From Treponema sp. (lineage in GTDB: Bacteria > Spirochaetota > Spirochaetia > Treponematales > Breznakiellaceae), in the NCBI GenBank assembly GCA_009786625.1, contig WQRT01000005.1, forward strand, positions 2,474 to 11,278: a stretch of DNA of 8,805 nt, read 5' to 3'. Below the pieces are notes generated by a model, which saw nothing but the letters and a program-made list of their open reading frames with translations, was not told where the DNA came from and made no database searches. Positions 1 through 6,032 of the stretch are shown piece after piece. The first letter of the stretch is position 1. Each line of letters opens with the position of its first letter. The translations under genes were made by a program, and so were the position numbers.

Positions 1-506
1 TCTTTCGCGCCGAAAACACTTGACTGTCCTTCAAACTGAAAAACAGAACCGTAAATATTAATTTTTCCCAGAAACACGCATGCGTCATTTACAAGATAAC
101 GTGTTTGAAAATTATCCGTTCCATCCGCCACAATATCGTAATCCGCGATTATATCAAGCGCGTTTTTACTTGTGAGCATTGTGTTATGCACAACTACATT
201 TACAAACGGATTGATGCCCTTGATTCTGTCTTTCGCGGATGCTACCTTCGGCCTTCCTATGTCCTTGGAGCTGTGAATAATCTGCCTTTGCAAATTTGAC
301 GCGTCCACTTCGTCAAAATCTACAAGCCCTATTGTTCCGACTCCGGCGGCGGACAGATAAAGCGCTAAAGGAGCGCCAAGACCTCCCGTTCCTACAATTA
401 GCACTTTCGCGTTTTTTAATTTAACCTGTCCTTCAACGCCGATTTCAGGTAAAAGTAAGTGGCGGCTGTATCTGGAAATTTCCTCGTTGCTAAGTTCTAA
501 CGCCAT
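1..506 (-). CDS. ThiF/MoeB-family E1-like adenylyltransferase, 3' end cut by window edge
   Basis: This open frame begins at an ATG at 506-504 and runs off the left edge without a stop, giving 168 codons of an expected 240-390. It has the hallmarks of the ThiF/MoeB/HesA fold. An N-terminal RYSRHLLLPEIG segment (residues 12-23) is followed by the nucleotide-binding loop GTGGLGAP (39-46), an acidic strand end LVDFDEVD (61-68), the NLQRQ motif carrying the ATP-contacting Arg (71-75) and the DGTDNF/TRYLVND motif (128-141). The family adenylates the C-terminal glycine of a sulfur-carrier protein before thiocarboxylate formation; the carrier is the gene just upstream. The CxxC zinc sites, the catalytic Cys and any C-terminal rhodanese domain (MoeZ/MoeBR type) would lie outside the window. 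The start is supported by a GGGAGG ribosome site at 517-512, five bases upstream. It overlaps the carrier gene by 17 bases. The family call is confident; MoeB, ThiF and MoeZ cannot be told apart here. Confidence 0.93.
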   Translation of the reverse strand, partial: MALELSNEEISRYSRHLLLPEIGVEGQVKLKNAKVLIVGTGGLGAPLALYLSAAGVGTIGLVDFDEVDASNLQRQIIHSSKDIGRPKVASAKDRIKGINPFVNVVVHNTMLTSKNALDIIADYDIVADGTDNFQTRYLVNDACVFLGKINIYGSVFQFEGQSSVFGAK

Positions 507-798
507 TCATTCCTCCCGCGATTGCAGGGATAATCATAATTTCACCGTTATCCGCAACGGGAGTATCAAGTCCCTGCAAGGTATTGATGTTTTTACCGTC
601 AATAAATAGATTGATAAAATCCCGCAGATGCGAAGCGGTTGACGGCTGTCCGTTATCTGCAAATATGTGGTTTTTAATATCGGGATAAATACCCGCAAGA
701 GCGTTTAACGCCTCGCCTGCGGTTTTGCCTTCTACTTCCACTTCCGCGTTTCGTTCTGTAAATGAACGCAGCGCATAGGGTATAAGTATTTTAATCAT
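490..798 (-). CDS. MoaD/ThiS-type sulfur-carrier protein (CysO-like) with C-terminal tail beyond GG
   Basis: This is a 102-residue ubiquitin-like sulfur carrier. The start MIKILIPYALRSFT, the FINLFIDGKNI strand (61-71) and the acidic VADNGEIMIIPAIAGG end (81-96) match the MoaD/ThiS/CysO family. In the family the C-terminal Gly-Gly is adenylated, then turned into a thiocarboxylate that donates sulfur. The neighbours (ThiF/MoeB enzyme, JAMM protease, cysteine synthase) point to a CysO-type role in cysteine synthesis rather than molybdopterin or thiamine synthesis. The oddity is that GG (95-96) is not terminal: six residues, MNGVRT, follow before a TAG stop. Removing one A at 511 or 510 would give GGA GGA TGA, ending exactly at GG. 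The gene overlaps the JAMM gene by 8 bases and has a strong AAGGAG site at 811-806, seven bases from the ATG. Confidence 0.9.
   Translation of the reverse strand: MIKILIPYALRSFTERNAEVEVEGKTAGEALNALAGIYPDIKNHIFADNGQPSTASHLRDFINLFIDGKNINTLQGLDTPVADNGEIMIIPAIAGGMNGVRT
512..517 (-). promoter_or_regulatory. Ribosome binding site of the ThiF/MoeB gene, overlapping the carrier's Gly-Gly codons
   Basis: GGGAGG spans the end of the carrier's Ala94 codon and its two glycine codons, and lies five bases before the ATG at 506. The same bases thus encode the carrier's functional end and start the next gene. Confidence 0.7.
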
Positions 799-1246
799 TT
801 TCTTTCTCCTTTAAAATATTTTCGCTTTCAAATTTTTTTCTGTCCGCTGTCAATTCCCAACTGGTTAATTCTTCCGATACAGGAAGTTGTCTGTCTTTAT
901 CTTTATTAACAGATACGATTATATAAGAATAAAACGGAAGAGCGTGTTCCTTATCATAATCAGACGGTACAGCGGGATGATCAGGGTGTGAATGGTAAAA
1001 ACCTATTACATCCTGTTTTCTTATTCTGGCGGTCTTCTCAGCTTTTAGCATTTCTTCAGGCGTAATTAAAAAACGATGATATTGTTCACCGTCTTCACGC
1101 GCGTTATGAATCGCTTCTATATGCATCACTGTCTTAACGCCGTATGCGTCAATAGCGCCGATCAAAATACCGCAGCACTCGTTGGGATACGCGCTCTCAC
1201 CCTCAGCGCGGATAATTTTTTCATGCAAAGATAAAAGATTTATCAT
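791..1246 (-). CDS. JAMM/MPN+ zinc metalloprotease (Mec-like)
   Basis: This 151-residue protein carries the full JAMM zinc site: Glu23 in the YPNECCGILIG segment, His85 and His87 in HSHP, and Ser95 and Asp98 in PSDYD. It is about the length of bacterial single-domain JAMM proteases such as mycobacterial Mec. Mec hydrolyses the CysO-cysteine adduct to release free cysteine. Relatives QbsD and HcyD instead remove residues that follow the Gly-Gly of a sulfur carrier. Both roles would fit, because the carrier encoded directly downstream has a six-residue tail after GG. The ATG shares an ATGA overlap with the cysteine synthase stop, and a GGAGAG ribosome site lies about eight bases upstream. No signal peptide or membrane segment is visible, so it should be cytoplasmic. 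The family is certain from the motif; the substrate is inferred from neighbours. Confidence 0.93.
   Translation of the reverse strand: MINLLSLHEKIIRAEGESAYPNECCGILIGAIDAYGVKTVMHIEAIHNAREDGEQYHRFLITPEEMLKAEKTARIRKQDVIGFYHSHPDHPAVPSDYDKEHALPFYSYIIVSVNKDKDRQLPVSEELTSWELTADRKKFESENILKEKEND
806..811 (-). promoter_or_regulatory. Strong ribosome binding site of the sulfur-carrier gene, inside the JAMM gene
   Basis: AAGGAG is seven bases before the carrier ATG and is encoded within the last codons of the JAMM gene. It suggests the small carrier is made in excess over the flanking enzymes. Confidence 0.65.
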
Positions 1247-2172
1247 TTAATATCTCTCCATAACGGTTCTGACAGATAACGATATCCGCTGTCGCACAGT
1301 ATGGTCGCAATGCGGATGCTTTTGCCGCCTGTGGAAGAGGCGGAAATTTTTTTTGATATTTCCAGCGCGGCGTACACATTAGCGCCGGAGCTTATACCGA
1401 CAAATAGTCCTTCTTCCGCGGCAAGACGGTGCGCCATTTTATAAGCGTCTTCGGTTCTTACCTCGAACCTGCTGTCGGCAATACTCCCGTCAAATATTTT
1501 CGGGTTAATAGTCGCCGCCATGTGCTTCATGCCTTCCAGTCCGTGAAAAGGCGAATCAGGCTGCATCAGCGTTATCTGAATAGAAGAATCAATATCTTTT
1601 AATTTTTTTGACACGCCCATGAAAGTCCCTGATGTGCCTGTTCCGCAGACAAAATGCGTGGGCTTACATTGATTGTAAAGCTCTTCGCCTGTTGTATTAT
1701 AATGCGCTTTTGAATTTTCAAAATTATCATATTGATTCGGGAAATAATATAAACCGGGGTTGCTTTGAGCTTCTTTTAAAGCGGCATTGTACGCGCCGTC
1801 CGAGCCTTCAAGCGGGCTTGTTTCGACAATTTCGGCTCCATAAGCTCTTATTACTTTTTTTCTTTCCATGCTTGCGTTGGACGGCATAAAAAGTCTAACT
1901 TTATATCCAAGCGCCGCGCCGAACATAGCGTACGCTATGCCGGTATTGCCGCTTGTGGAATCCAGAATAATTTTATCTTTTGTAAGTTCTTTTGTCTCGA
2001 TACCATGAAGTATCATAGCTCTTGCGGCTCTATCCTTAACCGAGCCGCTTGGATTTAAAAACTCGGCTTTCGCGAATATTTTAACATCACTTGACAGCCC
2101 GCTCTTCTCTCTTATGTTTCTCAATTCAATTATTGGAGTATTGCCGACCATATCTACAATGTCATATTTCAT
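1243..2172 (-). CDS. PLP-dependent cysteine synthase (CysK/CysM family)
   Basis: This 309-residue enzyme of the O-acetylserine/O-phosphoserine sulfhydrylase family makes cysteine from an activated serine and a sulfur donor. Visible landmarks are the PLP lysine Lys46 in NPSGSVKDRAA, the substrate loop TSGNTG (73-78), the phosphate-binding GTGTSGT loop (177-183), SSGAN (261-265) and the C-terminal DSGYRYLS (294-301). The length is normal and the N-terminus (MVGNTPIIEL) is intact. The MPSNASMERKK region and QYDN...HYNTTG region resemble mycobacterial CysM, which uses thiocarboxylated CysO as sulfur donor. The carrier, its E1 and the JAMM protease encoded next to it support that donor. The upstream serine acetyltransferase argues for O-acetylserine as acceptor, although Lys216 sits near where CysM has its phosphoserine-recognising Arg220 in a hand alignment. 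The gene overlaps the acetyltransferase by 11 bases. Whether it is best called CysK or CysM is unresolved. Confidence 0.94.
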   Translation of the reverse strand: MKYDIVDMVGNTPIIELRNIREKSGLSSDVKIFAKAEFLNPSGSVKDRAARAMILHGIETKELTKDKIILDSTSGNTGIAYAMFGAALGYKVRLFMPSNASMERKKVIRAYGAEIVETSPLEGSDGAYNAALKEAQSNPGLYYFPNQYDNFENSKAHYNTTGEELYNQCKPTHFVCGTGTSGTFMGVSKKLKDIDSSIQITLMQPDSPFHGLEGMKHMAATINPKIFDGSIADSRFEVRTEDAYKMAHRLAAEEGLFVGISSGANVYAALEISKKISASSTGGKSIRIATILCDSGYRYLSEPLWRDIK

Positions 2173-3142
2173 AATGCCAAAATTCCTTTTGATCCAGTTC
2201 CAGATGCGTTGATATATTGTTGTTTTTATACTGCAATTCAGGATTTTTTACGCTTACGCGCGTTTTTTCCGGTATCGATCTTACAACAAACGCGTTGCCG
2301 CCAATTACTACCCCTTCGCCGATAACGGTATCGCCTCCTAAAATCGATGCGCCTGAATAAACTGTTACGTTATCATGGATTGTCGGATGGCGTTTAACGC
2401 CCTTTATACTTTGACCGCCCTTTGTGGATAAAGCTCCAAGAGTTACCCCCTGGTACAATTTAACATTATTTCCAATTATCGTCGTCTCTCCTATAACAAT
2501 GCCTGTGCCGTGATCCATAAAAAAATATTTTCCTATGACAGCGCCGGGGTGAATATCTATGCCCGTAACGTTATGCGCATATTCGCTCATTATTCTTGGT
2601 ATAAGCGGAACTGAGAGCAAATAAAGCTCGTGCGCGATTCTATGAACCATACCGGCGAAAATTCCCGGGTACGATACAATAATTTCCGCTTTGCTGTACG
2701 CGGCAGGATCTCCGCTATACGCGGCTTCTATATCCGTGTCCAGTTTTTCTTTTATCTCAGGGATTTTTGTAATAAATTGATGCGTAATTAATGCGGCTTT
2801 TTCTTCGATGTCGATTTGCTCAATATCCCTAAACCTCAAATCGTAACGCAGCGCCAAAGAAACCTGAACGCAAAGATCGCTGTAAATCTCTTCGAGCATT
2901 ACGCTTATTCTGTTTTTATATAAAGTATTATGAAGCCCTTGTTTATTTAAATTCGCGCCTTCAAAAACTCCCGGGAACAATATATGCTGTAATTGTCCAA
3001 TCATGGCGACTATAATGGATTTTACAGGCTGCTTCGGCATTTCTCGCAGTTTATCTTCCGCGGAATTAATAATTATAGTTGTTACCCGCTCTATATCCGC
3101 CATGATTTGCATATTGCGGTTATTTTGCACTACTTCGCTCAT
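2162..3142 (-). CDS. epsC: Serine O-acetyltransferase (EpsC/CysE family)
   Basis: This 326-residue protein transfers acetyl from acetyl-CoA to serine, giving O-acetylserine for cysteine synthase. A helical N-terminal part (about 1-180) contains the SGDPAA motif (143-148). It is followed by a left-handed beta-helix of hexapeptide repeats (about 193-290) with the active-site segments MDHGTGIVIGET (209-220; His211) and RHPTI (251-255; His252). The length and the HGTG variant fit the longer EpsC-type enzymes rather than the shorter Bacillus CysE. The usual GVPARIVG end of CysE is absent; instead there is a tail of about 35 residues ending HYEI. A C-terminal Ile is the residue that docks into the cysteine synthase active site in known cysteine synthase complexes. 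The start ATG shares one base with the stop of the desulfurase gene (TAATG), with only a weak ribosome site, so translation is probably coupled. Serine acetyltransferases are known neighbours of family 2A encapsulins. Confidence 0.94.
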   Translation of the reverse strand: MSEVVQNNRNMQIMADIERVTTIIINSAEDKLREMPKQPVKSIIVAMIGQLQHILFPGVFEGANLNKQGLHNTLYKNRISVMLEEIYSDLCVQVSLALRYDLRFRDIEQIDIEEKAALITHQFITKIPEIKEKLDTDIEAAYSGDPAAYSKAEIIVSYPGIFAGMVHRIAHELYLLSVPLIPRIMSEYAHNVTGIDIHPGAVIGKYFFMDHGTGIVIGETTIIGNNVKLYQGVTLGALSTKGGQSIKGVKRHPTIHDNVTVYSGASILGGDTVIGEGVVIGGNAFVVRSIPEKTRVSVKNPELQYKNNNISTHLELDQKEFWHYEI

Positions 3143-4530
3143 TACGCTATTTCCCGAACCGCTTTTACTAAAGCGTCAATCTCATCTGCTGTATTGTAAA
3201 ACGCGATTGTCGGGCGGACAGTCGCTTCCAATCCAAAACGGCGCAGTATCGGCTGAGCGCAATGATGACCCGCGCGAACCGCGATTCCGTGTTCCGATAA
3301 ATGCTTTCCAATTTGCTCGACAGATCTTCCGTCCAAAACGAAAGACAGTGCGCCCGCTTTTTCTTTTGCGGTTCCGATAAGACGCAAACCTTTTATCTTT
3401 TTTAGTTCGCGCGTTGCATATTCAAGCAGTCCATGTTCGTAAGCGGCAATATTGGGAAGACCTAATTGCATGACATAATCAAGAGCCGCGCCGAGACCGA
3501 CAGCATCCGCGATGCTTCCCGTACCCGCTTCAAATTTACTTGGAGCCGGATTGTAAGTTGTGCGTTCAAAGGTAACGTCTTTGATCATGTTGCCGCCGCC
3601 CTGATACGGTTTCGCTTCATCAAGTACGGACGCCTTACCGTATACGACTCCAATTCCGGTCGGCGCGAATATTTTATGGCCTGAAAAAATATAAAAATCC
3701 GCGTCAAGCTCGGTTACATTTAACGGCGTGTGCGCTACAGACTGCGCCCCGTCAATTAAAATCCTCACTCCGTAACGATGCGCGATATGCACCATTTCGT
3801 GAACAGGCGTAATTGTTCCGAGCGCGTTGGAAACATGGGTGATGGACGCGAACTTTGTGCGGCTTGTAAACAATCTTTCGTATTCGGCTAAAATAATCTG
3901 CCCTGTATCATCAACCGGAGCGGCTTTAATTACCGCGCCTGTTTCCTGCGCGATTATTTGCCACGGCACGATATTCGCATGATGTTCCAAAATCGTAAGG
4001 ATAATTTCATCACCCTGTTTTAAAAAAGGTTTCACGTAACTGTGCGCGGCAAGATTTATTCCTTCTGTAGTTCCGCGCACAAATACGATATTATCTTTTG
4101 ACGGCGCACCTAAAAATCTTGCCGCGGTTTCCCTTGACGCTTCGTACGCATCTGTCGAGCGGGCTGCCAGTTCATGAGCGCCTCTGTGTACATTCGAGTT
4201 CTCATGCTCGTAAAAATAAGAAATACGGTTTATCACCTGACGCGGTTTTTGCGTTGTAGCGCCGTTATCAAGCCATATCAATTTCTTGCCGTTACTTAAA
4301 CGCTCGTTCAAAATCGGAAAATCCGCGCGGATACGGTTTACATCAAACGACGATGATAAATTTGTACCCGGTACAACTACAGGAGAAAAAGAAGAGGGAT
4401 CAATATAACTATCTCTTCTATTAAACTCGGGGAAAAAACCTTGCGCCCAGTCCGCCAGTTCTTTTTCGCTTGGAAGACCGTAAGAGGATAACTCAGTTTG
4501 CGTAAACCCCGTATCGTTAGGTGTAATCAT
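3142..4530 (-). CDS. Family 2A encapsulin cargo: SufS-type cysteine desulfurase
   Basis: This 462-residue PLP enzyme converts cysteine to alanine and an enzyme-bound persulfide. The class II (SufS/CsdA-like) core starts near residue 62 (FDVNRIRADFPIL). It shows WLDNGATTQKP (86-96), EHHANIVPW (182-190), the PLP lysine Lys286 in SGHKIFAPTG and the catalytic Cys424 in RAGHHCAQP. Ahead of the core is a 61-residue extension, absent from ordinary SufS, rich in Ser, Pro and Glu with one likely helix (LPSEKELADWAQGFFPE, 19-35). In family 2A encapsulins a divergent N-terminal region of the desulfurase directs loading into the shell, so this segment is the likely targeting domain. I chose the ATG at 4530, which overlaps the shell gene by 14 bases. 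An in-frame start at 4575 would add 15 residues but lies deeper inside the shell gene, and another ATG is at 4551. Being next to the shell gene makes a cargo role more likely than housekeeping Fe-S assembly. Confidence 0.94.
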   Translation of the reverse strand: MITPNDTGFTQTELSSYGLPSEKELADWAQGFFPEFNRRDSYIDPSSFSPVVVPGTNLSSSFDVNRIRADFPILNERLSNGKKLIWLDNGATTQKPRQVINRISYFYEHENSNVHRGAHELAARSTDAYEASRETAARFLGAPSKDNIVFVRGTTEGINLAAHSYVKPFLKQGDEIILTILEHHANIVPWQIIAQETGAVIKAAPVDDTGQIILAEYERLFTSRTKFASITHVSNALGTITPVHEMVHIAHRYGVRILIDGAQSVAHTPLNVTELDADFYIFSGHKIFAPTGIGVVYGKASVLDEAKPYQGGGNMIKDVTFERTTYNPAPSKFEAGTGSIADAVGLGAALDYVMQLGLPNIAAYEHGLLEYATRELKKIKGLRLIGTAKEKAGALSFVLDGRSVEQIGKHLSEHGIAVRAGHHCAQPILRRFGLEATVRPTIAFYNTADEIDALVKAVREIA

Positions 4531-5461
4531 AGTAATCGCCCACTTCAACATCTTCAAGAACAGCGACAGCGTCATCTGCTAATATCGCGGCTGAGCAGTA
4601 GAGCGACAGCAGATACGAAGCGATCCCTTCTTCGTCAACACCTTTAAAGCGGACAGAAAGTCCTCTTGATTGTTCATTTTGCAAACCGCTTTGATGAAGC
4701 CCGATTACTCCGCGTTTTGATTCACCAGTGCGGATCAATAAAATATTTGTTTTGCCGCTTTTACCCTTTGGTTTTTTAACGCCGTCCACGAGTAATTTAT
4801 CCGTGGGTACAATCGGTATTCCGCGCCAGAGAATAAAATTCCCGCCGTGAATATTTATCGTATTAGGCGGCACGCCTCTTCTTGTGCACTCGCGTGTAAA
4901 AGCAGCAATCGCTCTCGGATGAGCCAAAAAGAAAGACGGCTCTTTCCAAACTTTAGAAATCAACTCATCAAAATCATCAGGCATCGGCGCGCCTTTTATC
5001 GGCGTTATGCGCTGGCTATCGGCGGCATTTTTTAACAAACCGTAATCATCATTATTAATTATTTGGCTTTCCTGCCGCTCCCTTAAACTTTCTACAGCTA
5101 AATTTAGCTGTTCCCTTGTTTGATCGTAAGGCGACGAAAAAACATCGGTAACATTTGTATCAACATTAATCACCGTTGATATCGAGTTGAGAATATATTC
5201 GCGGGGTTTTTGCTGATACTCGACAAAGCCCGCGGGGATCTTCGCGCTCTTTTTTTCGGATGAACAGAGAATATCGAGCGGCGTTTCACCCTCTACAACC
5301 CTGTTTACCCTGTAAATGCCGGATTCAAGCCCCTTAAACTCCAGAAACCGTGTCAGCCACCGCGGGGTTAAAGACCCGAATTGAGGCGGTGTTTTTGTAA
5401 TATCCGCAAGCTGATAAGCCTGCTCCTTGCCAAGCGCGTTTATTGTTCCTTCTTTTGCCAT
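4517..5461 (-). CDS. srpI: Family 2A encapsulin nanocompartment shell protein (SrpI-like)
   Basis: This 314-residue protein has the HK97-like fold of encapsulin shells and should self-assemble into an icosahedral compartment. The N-terminal pattern ALGKEQAYQLADITKTPPQ (9-27), followed by TPRWLTRFL (32-40) and GIYRVNR (48-54), is the signature shared by SrpI/MMPI-type family 2 encapsulins. LFLAHPRA-like FFLAHPRAIAAF (177-188) and the GG-rich loop near 206-214 fit the capsid core. There is no cyclic-nucleotide-binding insertion between the N-arm and core, which separates it from family 2B. The length matches family 2A. It is first in the operon, with an AAGGAG site six bases before the ATG and a good promoter upstream. 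The cargo gene starts inside its last codons, which suits coupled expression of shell and cargo. Family 2A shells with desulfurase cargo are linked to sulfur storage or starvation responses. No phage genes are present nearby. Confidence 0.95.
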   Translation of the reverse strand: MAKEGTINALGKEQAYQLADITKTPPQFGSLTPRWLTRFLEFKGLESGIYRVNRVVEGETPLDILCSSEKKSAKIPAGFVEYQQKPREYILNSISTVINVDTNVTDVFSSPYDQTREQLNLAVESLRERQESQIINNDDYGLLKNAADSQRITPIKGAPMPDDFDELISKVWKEPSFFLAHPRAIAAFTRECTRRGVPPNTINIHGGNFILWRGIPIVPTDKLLVDGVKKPKGKSGKTNILLIRTGESKRGVIGLHQSGLQNEQSRGLSVRFKGVDEEGIASYLLSLYCSAAILADDAVAVLEDVEVGDYYDYT

Positions 5462-5467
5462 AATCTG

Positions 5468-5473
5468 CTCCTT
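5468..5473 (-). promoter_or_regulatory. Ribosome binding site of the encapsulin gene
   Basis: AAGGAG lies six bases before the ATG at 5461. It is among the best-matched ribosome sites in the operon, consistent with high shell-protein output. Confidence 0.75.
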
Positions 5474-5486
5474 AATACAGTCAATT

Positions 5487-5543
5487 ATTATTTAGTATAC
5501 ATATCTGTTTACTATGTATTAGAATACTGTTTTACTAAATAAT
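5487..5543. promoter_or_regulatory. Nested inverted repeat spanning the operon promoter, candidate Rrf2 operator
   Basis: An outer perfect 11-base inverted repeat has arms ATTATTTAGTA (5487-5497) and TACTAAATAAT (5533-5543). Inside it is a 7-base dyad with arms ATACATA (5497-5503) and TATGTAT (5513-5519). The outer right arm abuts the -35 box, and the inner dyad covers the expected start site. The placement suits a repressor. The neighbouring Rrf2 protein is the obvious candidate binder, by inference only; I see no match to a canonical IscR box. Confidence 0.5.
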
Positions 5544-5549
5544 TGTCAA
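5521..5549 (-). promoter_or_regulatory. Sigma70-type promoter of the encapsulin/cysteine operon
   Basis: On the minus strand a perfect TTGACA (-35, 5549-5544) is followed after exactly 17 bases by TATTCT (-10, 5526-5521, four of six consensus bases). Transcription should start near 5514, about 50 bases before the encapsulin ATG. No other start of similar quality is seen in the gap. Confidence 0.72.
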
Positions 5550-5576
5550 TAGAAAATGAAAAAAAACATTAATTAT

Positions 5577-6014
5577 TCAAATGATATAAAAATCGCCTTG
5601 TTGTTCCTGGTATTTATCTAAAATATCCTGCAAAGTAACACTGTCAAGATAGTCCGCAATTACCTTATTTAGTTCTTTCCACACAAACAAGGTTTTACAT
5701 GAATCCGCCATTTTACATTCATTAATCTCGCTTTCAAGGCAGGTTGTAGATGATATATTGCCTTCGGTAATCCGCAAAATATAACCAACAGATATTTCCG
5801 ATGGTTCCTTTGCCAGCATATAACCGCCTTGTTTCCCGCGGTTCGCGCGGAGAATCCTTGAGTTGCTTATTATTGTAATTATCTGTTCCAGATATTGCTT
5901 GGAAATATTCTGCCTTTCAGCAATCTCTTTAAGCGCTATAAATCCGTTGTATCTATTCTCCGCAAGGTCAAGGAGCATCCGCAGGGCATACCTGCCTTTC
6001 GTCGATATTTTCAA
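5577..6014 (-). CDS. Rrf2-family transcriptional regulator with IscR-like cysteine triad
   Basis: This is a 145-residue winged-helix regulator if started at the TTG at 6014-6012. That start gives the classic MKISTKGRYALRMLLDLA beginning and sits six bases after a good GAGGTG ribosome site (6026-6021). A GTG at 6023 is inside that site and is less likely. The helix-turn-helix (about 27-65, with ISKQYLEQI and RGKQGGYML) and the ISVGYILRITEG segment are typical of Rrf2 proteins. Three cysteines, Cys92, Cys100 and Cys106 (spacing Cx7Cx5C), lie where IscR binds its [2Fe-2S] cluster (Cx5Cx5C in E. coli). The C-terminal GDFYII resembles CymR, the cysteine regulator of Firmicutes, which lacks those cysteines. 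It therefore probably senses Fe-S or sulfur status and controls the encapsulin/cysteine operon 115 bases downstream, and perhaps itself. The ligand is not shown by the sequence. Confidence 0.93.
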   Translation of the reverse strand: MKISTKGRYALRMLLDLAENRYNGFIALKEIAERQNISKQYLEQIITIISNSRILRANRGKQGGYMLAKEPSEISVGYILRITEGNISSTTCLESEINECKMADSCKTLFVWKELNKVIADYLDSVTLQDILDKYQEQQGDFYII

Positions 6015-6020
6015 TGTCTT

Positions 6021-6026
6021 CACCTC
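6021..6026 (-). promoter_or_regulatory. Ribosome binding site deciding the TTG start of the Rrf2 gene
   Basis: GAGGTG is six bases upstream of the TTG at 6014-6012. It overlaps the alternative GTG codon at 6023-6021, which rules that codon out as the likely start and gives the family-typical N-terminus MKISTKGR. Confidence 0.7.
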
Positions 6027-6032
6027 ATAAAA

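Larger units (their letters stand above)
1..5514 (-). other. Encapsulin-thiocarboxylate cysteine operon (runs off the left edge)
   Basis: Seven genes, from the encapsulin shell to the ThiF/MoeB enzyme, share a strand. Each overlaps the next (by 14, 1, 11, 4, 8 and 17 bases in order of transcription). One good promoter precedes them and no internal terminator is seen, so they should form one coupled transcript. Their functions join into one sulfur circuit: cysteine desulfuration in a shell, serine activation, carrier loading, cysteine assembly and release. Confidence 0.85.

Noticed and set aside
3003..3380. Plus-strand open frame of 125 codons opposite the acetyltransferase and desulfurase genes
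   Set aside because: It is antisense to two well-supported genes and has no recognisable domain or ribosome site.
4531..4575. Fifteen extra N-terminal residues on the desulfurase from a start at 4575
   Set aside because: This would deepen the overlap with the shell gene, and the added residues simply reflect shell codons read in another frame. The 4530 ATG is a better start, although 4551 cannot be excluded.
4517..5461. Phage HK97-type capsid protein or family 2B encapsulin
   Set aside because: No phage genes are nearby, no cyclic-nucleotide-binding insert is present, and the N-terminal signature and desulfurase neighbour fit family 2A.
5555..5576. Intrinsic terminator after the Rrf2 gene (T-run following the stop)
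   Set aside because: There is a run of eight Ts on the minus strand, but no convincing stable stem precedes it.
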